A stretch of 33,583 nt of DNA from an uncultured Chloroflexota bacterium (GTDB taxonomy: Bacteria; Chloroflexota; Anaerolineae; Anaerolineales; Villigracilaceae). Position numbers and translations under genes: made by a program. The notes beneath the pieces are model-generated. The model was given only the letters and a program-made list of their open reading frames with translations, made no database searches and was not told the DNA's origin. The stretch is taken from contig CAIWRB010000204.1 of NCBI GenBank assembly GCA_903914955.1, positions 1-33,583 of the forward strand. Direction: 5' to 3'. This document shows, piece after piece, positions 7,523-16,233 of the stretch. The number at the start of each line of letters is the position of its first letter. Position 1 is the stretch's first letter.

Positions 7523-8722
7523 CTACTCGATCTCGACTGCCATCGCTACTGCTTCGCCGCCGCCAAGACATAAGGATGCGATGCCTCGTTTCAGTCTGCG
7601 ATCTTTCAAGGCGTAGATGAGCGTTGTCAGCACACGCGCGCCGCTTGCTCCCAACGGATGACCGAGCGCAATTGCGCCGCCGTTGACGTTGACCTTGTCC
7701 CAGTCCCAGCCTTGATCGGCTAGGATATATCCGTTGGCGAGGACCTGCGCGGCAAATGCCTCGTTGACTTCAAATAAGTCAACGTCACTGAGCTGCCAGT
7801 TGATCTTCTTTAATAATTTTGGAATTGCGTAACCAGGTGCGGCAAATAAATATTTAGGTTCGAGCGCAGCTTGAGCGTACCCGACAATGCGCGCCATAGA
7901 TTTGAGTTTATTTTTTTCAGCATAAGCGCGGGATGAGATCACAACCGCCGCCGCGCCATCATTCATTGAGGATGCGTTGCCCGGTGTCACTTTGCCATCG
8001 GTTTTGAATGCGGGTTTTAATTTTGCCAGCGATGCAAGTGATGTATCTTTGCGCGGACCTTCGTCAGTGTCGAAGAGGGTCACGTCACCTTTTCGGCCGG
8101 GGATTTGCACAGGAGTAATTTCCAGTTTGAATCGTCCCGCTTCTTGAGCCTCGACAGCTTTCAGATGAGAGCGAAGCGCGAATTCATCCATGGCCTCGCG
8201 TGTGACCTTGTATTCGTCCGCGATAAATTCAGCGGCGTTGCCCATGCCCCAATTCTCAAAAGGATCCCACAAGCCGTCGTTGAGCAGGGCATCAGTTAAG
8301 GTTTGATTTCCAAATTTTAATTCACCCGAACGCCCGTTGACAAGATACGGCGCGCGGCTCATCGACTCCATTCCGCCTGCCACAAATAGATTGGCATCGC
8401 CCGCGCGGATGGCTTGCGCCGACAGCATGGCGGCCTTCAGGCCTGAGCCGCAAACTTTATTAATTGCAGTCGCGCTGACAGTTGCGGGAAGCCCTGCATA
8501 GATGGCGGCCTGACGTGCGGGAGCTTGTCCGTTGCCAGCCTGGATCACGTTGCCCATCAAAACTTCTTCAATGTCATTCGGGTCAACGCCTGCTCGTTCC
8601 ACCGCTGCTTTGAGCGCGAACGCACCGAGTTTCGTTGCTGGCATACTGCTTAGCCCACCTTGAAATTTTCCAACGGCCGTCCGCGCCGCACTTAAGATCA
8701 CTGCTTCATTTTCTTTGCTCAT
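7523..8722 (-). CDS. Acetyl-CoA acetyltransferase (thiolase)
   Basis: Condenses two acetyl-CoA to acetoacetyl-CoA, or cleaves the reverse way. 399 aa, the normal length. Catalytic residues are present: nucleophile Cys91 in NKVCGSG, His355 in [14 protein letters not shown], and Cys385 in SLCLGGGEA. The common form of the last motif is C-x-GGG followed by Met or Gly; here it is Glu-Ala. NEAFAAQ is also intact. The ATG at 8720-8722 is chosen over an upstream in-frame start because AGGAGG lies 4 bases before it. First gene of the operon that ends with hbd, so acetyl-CoA to 3-hydroxybutyryl-CoA is encoded at its two ends. Confidence 0.93.
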   Translation of the reverse strand: MSKENEAVILSAARTAVGKFQGGLSSMPATKLGAFALKAAVERAGVDPNDIEEVLMGNVIQAGNGQAPARQAAIYAGLPATVSATAINKVCGSGLKAAMLSAQAIRAGDANLFVAGGMESMSRAPYLVNGRSGELKFGNQTLTDALLNDGLWDPFENWGMGNAAEFIADEYKVTREAMDEFALRSHLKAVEAQEAGRFKLEITPVQIPGRKGDVTLFDTDEGPRKDTSLASLAKLKPAFKTDGKVTPGNASSMNDGAAAVVISSRAYAEKNKLKSMARIVGYAQAALEPKYLFAAPGYAIPKLLKKINWQLSDVDLFEVNEAFAAQVLANGYILADQGWDWDKVNVNGGAIALGHPLGASGARVLTTLIYALKDRRLKRGIASLCLGGGEAVAMAVEIE

Positions 8723-8753
8723 CGTGCCTCCTGTGGGAAACTGGTTGACCGTA

Positions 8754-8759
8754 ATTATA
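8754..8759 (-). promoter_or_regulatory. -10 element of the thiolase operon promoter
   Basis: On the minus strand TATAAT occurs 31 bases upstream of the thiolase ATG. No strong -35 is seen at 17 bases. It is back to back with the promoter of the S9 peptidase gene in a 119-base divergent intergenic region. Confidence 0.45.
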
Positions 8760-8792
8760 AAGCCATTGACATTTTGCGACCTAATTTCCAAA

Positions 8793-8801
8793 TGCTATAA
8801 T
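8793..8801 (+). promoter_or_regulatory. Extended -10 promoter of the S9 peptidase gene
   Basis: TGCTATAAT gives an extended -10 with a perfect hexamer (8796-8801). A perfect TTGACA lies at 8766-8771, but the 24-base spacer is too long for ordinary sigma-70 use. The expected start is near 8808, leaving a leader of about 34 bases with a Shine-Dalgarno. Confidence 0.55.
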
Positions 8802-8841
8802 GGGTTTGAGTCACCTCAATCCTATCAGCAGGAGCAATCAA

Positions 8842-10758
8842 ATGAAACAAGCATCCTATGGAAGTTGGGAATCTCCCATCACAACCGACCTGATCATCGC
8901 CAAAACGATCTCACTAGTTGAAGTTGCTGCGAGCGGCAAGGATATATATTGGATCGAAAGCCGTCCCAGCGAGTCTGGCCGTTATGTCATCATGCAGCGC
9001 GCAGCAGATGGGACAGTCACTGAATGCACGCCTCCTGATTTTTACGCACGCACCACTGTCCACGAATATGGTGGCGGTGCGTTCATGGTGGAAGACGGTG
9101 TTATTTATTTTTCAAACTTCAAGGATCATCATCTTTATCGTCAGCCTATTGGCGGCCAGCCCGAAGTTCTCACTCTGGCTGATGGTTATTATTACGCCGA
9201 CCTCGTTCTCGATAAACAACGCGGCCGCATTATCTGCATCCGCGAAGATCACACTGTTGAAGGCGAGGCCGTCAACACAATTGTCAGCATAGACTTGAAC
9301 GGCGATGAGCGAATTCTCGTTGAAGGTAATAATTTCTATTCATCCGCTCGACTCAGCCCTGATGGATCGAAGCTGGCGTATCTCACTTGGAATCATCCCA
9401 ACATGCCGTGGGATGGATGCGAACTCTGGCTAGCGGATATCAACGCGGATGGTACGCTTCATGACCATAATCTGATAGCTGGTTCCGTTACCGAATCAGT
9501 TTTTCAACCTGAATGGTCGCCGAATGGAGTTCTCCATTTCGTTGGCGAAACCACAGGTTGGTGGAATCTCTATCGCTACGATAACGACAAGATTGAAGCT
9601 CTCTGTCCAATGAATGCTGAATTTGGCGAACCGCAATGGGTCTTCCGCATGTCCACATATGGGTTTGTGTCGGAAACAAAAATCTTCTGCCGCTATTCAA
9701 AGGATGGGATCTGGCATCCGGCTTTTTTGGATACGTCCACCAAAGAAATTGTAAACATTGAAACTTCACTTATAGAATTTGGAGACATCGTTCTTGGAGA
9801 TGGATTCGCTTTATTTATTGCTGGTTCTCCCACTCAGCCATACAGTCTGGTCCGCATGGATACGTCAACGTATGAAATTGAAATCATCAAGCAATCCTTC
9901 GAAGTCACCGTGGATGCGGGATACCTCTCAATCGCAACACCGATCACATTCCCCACCACAGATGGAAAGGAATCGCACGCCATTTATTATTCGCCAAAGA
10001 ATAAAGATTATGTTGGGTTGGAGGGAGAATGCCCGCCATTGATGGTCATTAGTCACGGCGGCCCGACAGGCTCCACAACCACTGCCTTGCGGCTTAGTCT
10101 CCAATATTGGACCAGTCGCGGCTTCGCAGTGCTGGATGTTAACTACGGCGGCTCGACTGGTTATGGGCGTGAATATCGTCAGCGGCTCAATGGCAATTGG
10201 GGCATCGTGGATGTGGATGATTGTTGCAACGGCGCGCAGCATCTCGTTGAACAGGGATTAGCCGACTCAAAGCGGCTCGCCATCCGCGGCGGCAGTGCGG
10301 GTGGATACACTACGCTGGCCTGCCTCACTTTCAAGAATGATGTCTTCAAGGCAGGCGCAAGTTACTATGGAATTAGTGAACTGGAAGTGTTCGCAACGGA
10401 TACTCACAAATTCGAATCTCGTTACATGGATTCTCTGATCGGGGCATATCCTGAACGCAAGGATATATATTTCAATCGCTCCCCGATCAACTTCATTCAA
10501 AACCTATCCTGTCCGCTGATCATGTTCCAGGGTGATGAAGATAAAGTTGTCCCACCCAGTCAATCACAGATGATGTTCGAGGCAATGCGTGATAAAGAGT
10601 TGCCAGTCGCTTATTTGCTCTTCTCAGGTGAGCAGCACGGATTCAGAAAAGCAGAGAATATCAAACGCTCGCTGGAAGCGGAGTTGTATTTCTACGCTAA
10701 AATATTTGGCTTTGAACCAGCCGAGACAATAGAACCGGTACAGATCGAAAATTTATAA
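8842..10758 (+). CDS. S9-family prolyl oligopeptidase-type serine peptidase
   Basis: 638 aa. The N-terminal two-thirds is a beta-propeller-like region with WD40/TolB-type repeats (for example YYADLVLDKQRGRIICI, SARLSPDGSKLAYLTW, PEWSPNGVLHFVG). The C-terminal alpha/beta hydrolase has the full triad: Ser485 in RGGSAGGY, Asp567 in GDEDKVVPP and His599 in GEQHGFR. The oxyanion-type motif NYGGSTGYGREY precedes it. The layout is that of acylaminoacyl-/dipeptidyl-peptidases (S9C-like), which trim short peptides in the cytoplasm; no signal peptide is seen. The ATG at 8842 has AGGAG at 7 bases; an upstream in-frame start would lie on the -10 element. Monocistronic; followed by a 19-bp inverted repeat. 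Confidence 0.9.
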   Translation: MKQASYGSWESPITTDLIIAKTISLVEVAASGKDIYWIESRPSESGRYVIMQRAADGTVTECTPPDFYARTTVHEYGGGAFMVEDGVIYFSNFKDHHLYRQPIGGQPEVLTLADGYYYADLVLDKQRGRIICIREDHTVEGEAVNTIVSIDLNGDERILVEGNNFYSSARLSPDGSKLAYLTWNHPNMPWDGCELWLADINADGTLHDHNLIAGSVTESVFQPEWSPNGVLHFVGETTGWWNLYRYDNDKIEALCPMNAEFGEPQWVFRMSTYGFVSETKIFCRYSKDGIWHPAFLDTSTKEIVNIETSLIEFGDIVLGDGFALFIAGSPTQPYSLVRMDTSTYEIEIIKQSFEVTVDAGYLSIATPITFPTTDGKESHAIYYSPKNKDYVGLEGECPPLMVISHGGPTGSTTTALRLSLQYWTSRGFAVLDVNYGGSTGYGREYRQRLNGNWGIVDVDDCCNGAQHLVEQGLADSKRLAIRGGSAGGYTTLACLTFKNDVFKAGASYYGISELEVFATDTHKFESRYMDSLIGAYPERKDIYFNRSPINFIQNLSCPLIMFQGDEDKVVPPSQSQMMFEAMRDKELPVAYLLFSGEQHGFRKAENIKRSLEAELYFYAKIFGFEPAETIEPVQIENL

Positions 10759-10766
10759 AGAATTTA

Positions 10767-10828
10767 GGACGCAGAAAAACGCTGAGAACGCTGAAAAAGA
10801 TCGGCGGAATCAGCGTTTTTCTGCGTCC
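10767..10828. repeat. Perfect 19-bp inverted repeat, possible REP-like element or terminator
   Basis: The arm at 10767-10785 (starts GGACGCAGAAAAACG) is exactly complementary to 10810-10828. The 24-base loop also repeats AACGCTGA from the left arm. The repeat sits between the convergent S9 peptidase and ICMT-like genes. Its A5/T5 tracts are internal to the stem, so it is not a typical intrinsic terminator, though it could still end transcription. It resembles a dispersed palindromic repeat unit; copy number cannot be judged from one window. Confidence 0.65.
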
Positions 10829-10880
10829 CATTACTCTTGAAAACTTGTTGGTGAAAGATTATTTTTGGAGCTTTTTTGTT

Positions 10881-11456
10881 TTATCTTTTGCCGTATGCCA
10901 ACCCAGGGATTAGCATTGGCGTATTTTTTCTATATTCCGCATAAGCATCGCCAAACTCGCGCAGGAGTTTTCGTTCTTCAAAATACGCGCCGATCAAAGT
11001 GTAGAGGGTCGCGCCAATATAAACAGTGAGTGAATTCTGCGAGACTGTTGATGTGAGCCAGATAAACAGCAAGCCAAATGTATAAAGCGGATGCCGCACG
11101 ACTCGGTATAGTCCACGTGTAACCAGTTGACCTGATTTCTCCGTCTCGAACAATTGACGTAAGCCGACAAAGGATAAAGAGTCTGTTTGCAGGAAGGCGA
11201 TCAGCAACATCGCCGCGGCGAACATCTGTCCGCCCAGCATAAACATGCTCCACGGCGTGGGGATTTGATATATCAATTCGTCGGGTAAAGTTTTCATCAA
11301 ATACAAAATGGGAGCAAAACTTATTGCGGCAAAGATGTTGTATCCCAGCCGATAAAAACTCGCACCGCCAAGCATATCCTTTGCAAAGTTGGACGCCAGT
11401 ATCGAATGAACGACTCCCCATAATGCTAATGCAAATAACAGAATCACAATACTCAT
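10881..11456 (-). CDS. ICMT/NnrU-type integral membrane methyltransferase-like protein
   Basis: 191 aa with about five hydrophobic segments. The C-terminal third has the phospholipid/isoprenylcysteine methyltransferase signature: GLYRVVRHPLYTFGLL followed by EERKLLREFGDAYAEYRK, where the RHP and E..L...FG..Y..Y elements form the SAM site in ICMT-family enzymes. The N-terminal half resembles NnrU-type proteins. It should methylate a small lipophilic or thiol substrate at the membrane; the substrate is unknown. The gene starts 6 bases after the HerA-like ATPase stop, so it is likely its operon partner. The Shine-Dalgarno is weak. Confidence 0.75.
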   Translation of the reverse strand: MSIVILLFALALWGVVHSILASNFAKDMLGGASFYRLGYNIFAAISFAPILYLMKTLPDELIYQIPTPWSMFMLGGQMFAAAMLLIAFLQTDSLSFVGLRQLFETEKSGQLVTRGLYRVVRHPLYTFGLLFIWLTSTVSQNSLTVYIGATLYTLIGAYFEERKLLREFGDAYAEYRKNTPMLIPGLAYGKR

Positions 11457-11462
11457 CGTGGT

Positions 11463-14024
11463 TTACTCTGCACCAAAGGCGGGCAATTCCATCGTCTCAT
11501 CACCAGCTTGCACAATGTAATACGGCATCCACGATACGCCAAAAATATTAATGTAAATATCGGCTTTCTTGGGTTTGATGCTTACTTCACTGATCTCATT
11601 GACCAAACTGCCCCAGCGGTTATTGATCTCGGTTGTCATGCCATCCCGTTCACGCAGCAATTCATTCAGATCTTTTTTGTATTGAGCAATGCTGTCAATC
11701 GATTCTTCCACAGCGGCTTTGGCGTTTTGCGCGAGACGGTGTTTTGTGAATTGAGTTGAGACACTTTTCTTGCGCCCAAAACCTAATACGCCAGCGCCTA
11801 ATTCGAGCAGGTTCGCGCCTGATTCCATATTGCGATTCGTCAGATCAGATTGATCTTCACTCAACTCACGTTCTTCACGACTTAATTTATCTTCCAAGGA
11901 TTTGATTTTCTTTTCGATTACGGATGTCTTCTTTTCGATTTCGGCATCGCGCGCATCCCGGGCTGCTTCGGAGCAAGCCGTCATAAATTCTGCCTGGCTG
12001 ACGTCTGGTCCGCCGAACACTTTAAGTTTGAGGTTGGCGCGCGCAGTCACTTCAGAATTGCGGAAGAGCCAATCAGTGAAATCTTTTTGCAGCGCTGTCA
12101 TTAATTTTGAGTCGTTCAATGGAGAGTCTATGCTGCCGAAGCGCGCAGAGGCAGGAGGCTCATTCTCTACTTTATCCAACGAAGGACCTTTGTATGAAAA
12201 TTCATCCCAGCGGACAATGCCGCGTCGATCCAATGAGTCAACGAGAGCGGCTTTGGTGATCTCTGAGTCGACGCCATATTTGCGGTCAAGTAATCTTACT
12301 TGGGCGGCGGCAAGAAGCGCGGGATGATAGATCACACCCTGGATCATAGCCTGCGAAGGCATGGCGCGTTGAGCAGATTGAAATGCTTCGGGTAGACTGA
12401 AATTTTGCGGGAGGAAGTATTCGCGAACGCCAGCGGGGATGGAGGGTTTGGTGAGACTGCCGTCCGATTTTTGATTGACGATTGACGATTGACGATTTGG
12501 TTGCGCAATAGTTTGTGGTACATGCTGAGAGGCAGAGGGAATCGCTACAGGCTGCAGGGTTTCAACGGAAGGCTGAGGCTTCGATGCTGTTTTCGAAACT
12601 GAAGCAGATGCGGTGCGAAGAGCTTTTCCAGCGTTTACTAATTGATTGAGGGCAGGGATCTGTGTTCGCATCATGGGTCCCGCTAGAAAATTCATCGTCC
12701 AACGGGTTTGAATTAAGACGGGCATTTTCTCGTGGACGTTATGCATAACAAAGACGCGCTTGCCGAGCGATGAAATTAATTTATCCATTTCGGCACGCGG
12801 GATGCCGCCAGCGGCGCTTTCGAGTCCGTCAAGCAAACGATTCTTGTCGCGCTCGGTTTGGAGTTTTCCGATGAACCATGTGCCTGTATTGGAGAGGGCT
12901 TTGTAGTCCATGTCGACTGGATTTTGTGTGGCGAGTAAAAGGCCTAGGCCAAAAGCGCGTGCTTGTTTTAGCATGCGTAATAACGGGCCCTTGGATGGCG
13001 GGACAGCGGTAGGTGGCAGGTAGCCGTAGATTTCATCCATGTAAAGCAGTGCGCGCAAGGAGGTAGAGCCGCTTTGGGTGCGCATCCATGTTTCAACTGC
13101 GGAGAGTAGCAGTGTGACGAAGAACATGCGCTCGCCATCGGAAAGATGCGCGAGATAAAAAATACTGTGACGCGGCTTGCCTTCTGCTGTGAAGAGCAGG
13201 GATTTAATATCAAGCGACTCGCCTTCGCGCCAGGTTTCAAAGGCGGGCGCGGCGAGGATGTTGTTTAAGATCATCGCGAGTTCCATGCGGTCTTTGGGCG
13301 GGAAGAAAGTATCGACAGAAAAAGCGCCGAGGTTTTGAAATGGTGGAGTTTGTGTTTGCAGGATCAACTCAGTCAGGTCAAGGTTGTTGCCTGTGCTCCA
13401 GTGAAATTCAAAAATATTGGAAAGCAAAATGTGTTCACGCGAGCGGATCGGGTCAATGTCATTCATGCCGACCAGTCCGAGTAAAGCGGTGACGGTGCTG
13501 GAAATGCGTTCGCGCAAGACTTCGCGATTGCTTGCCCAATCGAGATCGGGCGCGGCGAGTGAAGAAAGCACGCTGACGGGAATCCCTGAATCTGAGCCTG
13601 GGGTATAGATCGCAAATTTTGCGGCGTTTTGTAAAGCAAGTAAACGGTCTTTGCCAATGCCCCATTCTTTTAATCCGGTGCCCCATGCGGAGGCAGCTTC
13701 TTTCGCAATATCTATCATTGATTTACCCGTACGGCGTTCCATTTCAGGGTCGATCCACGGTTGGAAATCTTTTGGCAGCAGATCAGGAAAATGTAATAGT
13801 AAATTGGTTAGGTCGCCTTTGGGGTCAATGATGATGGCGGGTATATTTTGTAACGCTGCTTCTTCCAATAAGGCAACGCACAAACCGGTTTTGCCTGAGC
13901 CTGTCATTCCTGTGACGACGGCGTGGGTGGTTAAATCTGCGGGGTTGTATTCAACATTTTGGGTTGTAACTTTTCCACTTTTTGCGTCAAATAAACGGCC
14001 AATATAAAAGTTCGAGTCTGGCAT
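11463..14024 (-). CDS. HerA/DUF87-like P-loop ATPase
   Basis: 853 aa, cytoplasmic. An N-terminal small barrel (IGRLFDAKSGKVT) leads to a HerA/FtsK-type ATPase: Walker A GMTGSGKT (39-46), IIDPKGD (65-71), Walker B LLYMDE (326-331), then LLATQNPVDMDYKALSNTG (about 363-381) and RDKNRLLDGL, typical of HerA-like ring motors. A low-complexity Ala/Ser/Thr/Pro/Gln linker (about 470-525) contains a DNA-level heptamer repeat. The C-terminal region (about 530-853) includes a Lys/Glu-rich coiled coil (IEKKIKSLEDKLSREERE) and ends in a small domain. HerA relatives work with NurA nuclease or in defence or pilus systems; no NurA is nearby, so the role is open. GGAG 8 bases before the ATG. Confidence 0.85.
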   Translation of the reverse strand: MPDSNFYIGRLFDAKSGKVTTQNVEYNPADLTTHAVVTGMTGSGKTGLCVALLEEAALQNIPAIIIDPKGDLTNLLLHFPDLLPKDFQPWIDPEMERRTGKSMIDIAKEAASAWGTGLKEWGIGKDRLLALQNAAKFAIYTPGSDSGIPVSVLSSLAAPDLDWASNREVLRERISSTVTALLGLVGMNDIDPIRSREHILLSNIFEFHWSTGNNLDLTELILQTQTPPFQNLGAFSVDTFFPPKDRMELAMILNNILAAPAFETWREGESLDIKSLLFTAEGKPRHSIFYLAHLSDGERMFFVTLLLSAVETWMRTQSGSTSLRALLYMDEIYGYLPPTAVPPSKGPLLRMLKQARAFGLGLLLATQNPVDMDYKALSNTGTWFIGKLQTERDKNRLLDGLESAAGGIPRAEMDKLISSLGKRVFVMHNVHEKMPVLIQTRWTMNFLAGPMMRTQIPALNQLVNAGKALRTASASVSKTASKPQPSVETLQPVAIPSASQHVPQTIAQPNRQSSIVNQKSDGSLTKPSIPAGVREYFLPQNFSLPEAFQSAQRAMPSQAMIQGVIYHPALLAAAQVRLLDRKYGVDSEITKAALVDSLDRRGIVRWDEFSYKGPSLDKVENEPPASARFGSIDSPLNDSKLMTALQKDFTDWLFRNSEVTARANLKLKVFGGPDVSQAEFMTACSEAARDARDAEIEKKTSVIEKKIKSLEDKLSREERELSEDQSDLTNRNMESGANLLELGAGVLGFGRKKSVSTQFTKHRLAQNAKAAVEESIDSIAQYKKDLNELLRERDGMTTEINNRWGSLVNEISEVSIKPKKADIYINIFGVSWMPYYIVQAGDETMELPAFGAE
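12473..12497. repeat. In-frame heptamer tandem repeat within the HerA-like gene
   Basis: GATTGAC occurs three times in tandem (12473-12479, 12480-12486, 12487-12493), followed by a partial fourth copy. It encodes about residues 510-518 (QSSIVNQK) in the low-complexity linker. Since 7 is not a multiple of 3, gain or loss of one unit would shift the frame and cut off the C-terminal third. Confidence 0.8.
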
Positions 14025-14163
14025 GAAATTCTCTCCATAATTTCTTGATAAACTCTAAAGATTCTGGTTCCCTTTGGAGTTTGTGTAGAACGTGCGTGCT
14101 ACTAGTTAATTTAATCTATTTTAGCCTAAATGGCAATGATATGTTACAGAGCTTTCGAATTTC

Positions 14164-14212
14164 GTTAGACAAAAAAGCTGCGAGGGGTCGCCTCGCAGCT
14201 TTTTTGTCTAAC
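14164..14212. terminator. Bidirectional intrinsic terminator, 22-bp perfect stem
   Basis: Arms 14164-14185 and 14191-14212 are perfectly complementary with a 5-base loop (GGTCG). The GC core GCTGCGAGG is bounded by six A on the left and six T on the right, so it can act in both directions. On the minus strand it ends the sigma/anti-sigma transcript; the stem includes the stop codon of the anti-sigma gene. Confidence 0.88.
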
Positions 14213-15413
14213 CATTAGTGTTGTCGTCATGTCCGCCGCCGCTGTCATGTCCGCCGCCGCTGTCACCACCGCCGCTATCACCACCACCGCTGTCATGCCC
14301 GCCTCCACTTCCGTTATCGTTACTGTTATTTGAACCTGAAGATTTATCAGATGAACCAGAATTTTCTTTATTGCCGCCCGATTCAGACCTCAAGACTTTC
14401 ACTTCTGTGACTATAAATCTTCCACCTTCGTAGTAACCTTTAATTTCAACTTTCGCACCCGTCTTTAGATCGCCTTCGATCGTGGCATTATCCAAATAAA
14501 CGGTTGAATCATTGATAATGAGAGTAGTCTCCGTCATGGATGCAACTATACCTTCCACTTCAAAGGTGTCTCGATGTTCCGGTTTCACCACAGATTCTAA
14601 TTGGTTGGTGTTCCCGCTCGATCCGTTCTCTGACTCGGAGTTTGAACCATTCTCTGAGCCTTCATTTGTATTTGATGCAGAATTGGAGTTTGACTCTGAT
14701 TCCACTTCCACGGAATGACCTATTGGAACAAACACACCATCTGGAAGCAATTCAATTGATTCCAATTCTACAAACCCTTGTGCATTGGTTCGGCCAGTAA
14801 TGATTATCGCCGTGCCATTTTCAGGGATCTGTAAATTGGCGGGAACCAGGACTGCCAGGCCTGAGACGTAGTTTATTCCATTCAATTGCATAAAAATACC
14901 CGAAAATTGAATAAGTTCGGGGCGGCCTTCTGTAATCAATTCGGTCACTTCCTGCAGGCGTTCATTTCCGAACTGACTTTCAAGCGCATTACGCGCAGAA
15001 TCATTAAAGACAAATAGTAGCCGCACATCTTCCCATGTGCGTTTGACTGGATACAGATTCTCTCCCGGCAGAGCATTAGCGGATGCTCCCACAAGACCGG
15101 TCCCACTTAAGAGGAACGTAGCCGTCAGCCCTAAAGAGAGGGCGAGCCGTTGAAAGATCGGGATCACGCGTCTACGGGATGTAGTTTTTGCTTCTCGCAT
15201 CTCTGAGGCGCGTTGTAACAATCTTGCGCGTCCACGGCGGAGGACCTCGGGCGAAGGATTAGATGCGGCAGTGCCTCGTGCTTGGATGGAAGCCTTTAAG
15301 ATTGGACGAAGTTCGCCGGCAAATTTAGGGTAGCGCGCGAGAATATTTTCAAGGCTTACGCCACGCTCAAGTTCTTGCAGACAAATTTCCAGTACATCAT
15401 ATAGTTTATTCAT
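14208..15413 (-). CDS. Putative membrane anti-sigma factor, DUF5667 plus DUF5666-like domains
   Basis: 401 aa. A cytoplasmic N-terminus (about 1-85) with a short helical domain could bind the sigma factor. One transmembrane helix (about 92-112, LALSLGLTATFLLSGTGLVG) follows. Then comes a DUF5667-type extracytoplasmic segment (ALPGENLYPVKRTWEDVRL) typical of proteins beside Chloroflexota and actinobacterial ECF sigma factors. Two DUF5666-like beta segments are separated by a Ser/Asn/Glu linker (VEGIVASMTETTLIIND near the second). The last 30 residues are Gly-rich with regular HD and DS pairs (GGGHDSGGGDS). The ATG at 15411-15413 lies inside the sigma gene's last codons (8-base overlap) with GAGG upstream; an earlier in-frame start is unlikely. 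Confidence 0.8.
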   Translation of the reverse strand: MNKLYDVLEICLQELERGVSLENILARYPKFAGELRPILKASIQARGTAASNPSPEVLRRGRARLLQRASEMREAKTTSRRRVIPIFQRLALSLGLTATFLLSGTGLVGASANALPGENLYPVKRTWEDVRLLFVFNDSARNALESQFGNERLQEVTELITEGRPELIQFSGIFMQLNGINYVSGLAVLVPANLQIPENGTAIIITGRTNAQGFVELESIELLPDGVFVPIGHSVEVESESNSNSASNTNEGSENGSNSESENGSSGNTNQLESVVKPEHRDTFEVEGIVASMTETTLIINDSTVYLDNATIEGDLKTGAKVEIKGYYEGGRFIVTEVKVLRSESGGNKENSGSSDKSSGSNNSNDNGSGGGHDSGGGDSGGGDSGGGHDSGGGHDDNTNG

Positions 15414-16005
15414 AATCCACCTCACCAACCTCGCGCTGAAGAGCGGCCAGCGCACGGAATTGGAGAGCCTTGACTGCGTTTACATTTTTGTTCAGGAGGT
15501 TAGCTGTCTCTTCGAGAGAGTAACCTTGTCCAAAACGCAATGCAAGGACATTTTGTTGTTCAGGGGTTAATTGCGCGTACGCACTGTTTATAATCTGATT
15601 TTGTTCGCGCTGATCAATTTCAGAGGCTATACTTGGGCTGAGGTCAGGCATGGTATCGGAAAGTTCTTCTTCAGGTCTTCGGTATTTTCGGCGTAAGTTA
15701 TCCATTACGATGTGAGAAGCGGTCGAGATCAACCAGCCTTTTAGATTCGTTTTTGGGCCTCGCCCGTTTTGCGAGGCTTCAAGCAGGCGAACAAAAACAT
15801 CGCTGGCTACATCTTCAGCTAGCGATGAATCGCCCATCCGGTAAAGTACATAGCGATAAACCTCAGAAAAATACTGATCGTAGACTGCGCCAATGACTTG
15901 TTGATCGAGGTTTTGCAAGCCTTCAAGAGCATGTCCATCATCTAGGTTAGACATAGGGGAAGCGGCTCTCCGTTGAAAAATTGTTGGTATCGTTTGTTCT
16001 TTCAT
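15406..16005 (-). CDS. ECF-type RNA polymerase sigma factor
   Basis: 199 aa. Region sigma-2 is at about 40-105 (YFSEVYRYVLYRMGDSSLAEDV and GWLISTASHIVMDNLRRKYR) and region sigma-4 at about 140-192 (LTPEQQNVLALRFGQGYSLEETA, NVNAVKALQFRALAAL, the helix-turn-helix). It should direct polymerase to a small stress or envelope regulon and is paired with the overlapping anti-sigma. The first ATG (16003-16005) has no Shine-Dalgarno; TATACT lies 3 bases upstream, so the message may be nearly leaderless or start at Met18 (15954). The start is therefore uncertain. The gene ends inside the anti-sigma start, a classic coupled arrangement. Confidence 0.88.
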   Translation of the reverse strand: MKEQTIPTIFQRRAASPMSNLDDGHALEGLQNLDQQVIGAVYDQYFSEVYRYVLYRMGDSSLAEDVASDVFVRLLEASQNGRGPKTNLKGWLISTASHIVMDNLRRKYRRPEEELSDTMPDLSPSIASEIDQREQNQIINSAYAQLTPEQQNVLALRFGQGYSLEETANLLNKNVNAVKALQFRALAALQREVGEVDYE

Positions 16006-16161
16006 TGGAGTATACCATTCAGATCAAGGCCTGTTACTCGCTCCTTATTGTGATTTGCTAGCCGCCAGAGTTAATGGTGCTGCCCAAAATAGTGGAGGTG
16101 CCAAAAGTCCTATTTTTGCCTCTTTTTTATTTTCATTACACTTACTAGTCGAACGGGGACC

Positions 16162-16211
16162 AAAAAAGTTACGGCTATCTCCAGCAGATCTCTGGAAACA
16201 GCCGCTTTTTT
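16162..16211. terminator. Bidirectional intrinsic terminator after the PLD lipoprotein gene
   Basis: A stem of CGGCT (16172-16176) with AGCCG (16200-16204) is extended inside by TCCAG (16180-16184) with CTGGA (16192-16196). It is flanked by six A (16162-16167) and six T (16206-16211). On the minus strand it follows the PLD gene and precedes the sigma factor gene. Confidence 0.75.
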
Positions 16212-16233
16212 AGACAAAATCAGACGAATCGGG

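Noticed and set aside
8766-8801. TTGACA and TATAAT as one sigma-70 promoter for the S9 peptidase
   Set aside because: The spacer is 24 bases, too long; the extended -10 explains the promoter better.
11902-12327. Plus-strand frame of 141 codons opposite the HerA-like gene
   Set aside because: A shadow of codon composition: Ser/Ala-rich translation, no start signal, and the minus-strand protein is strongly supported.
14218-14300. Repeat array at the start of the anti-sigma gene's 3' end
   Set aside because: The repetition is explained by the Gly/His/Asp/Ser-rich tail it encodes, and is in frame with it.
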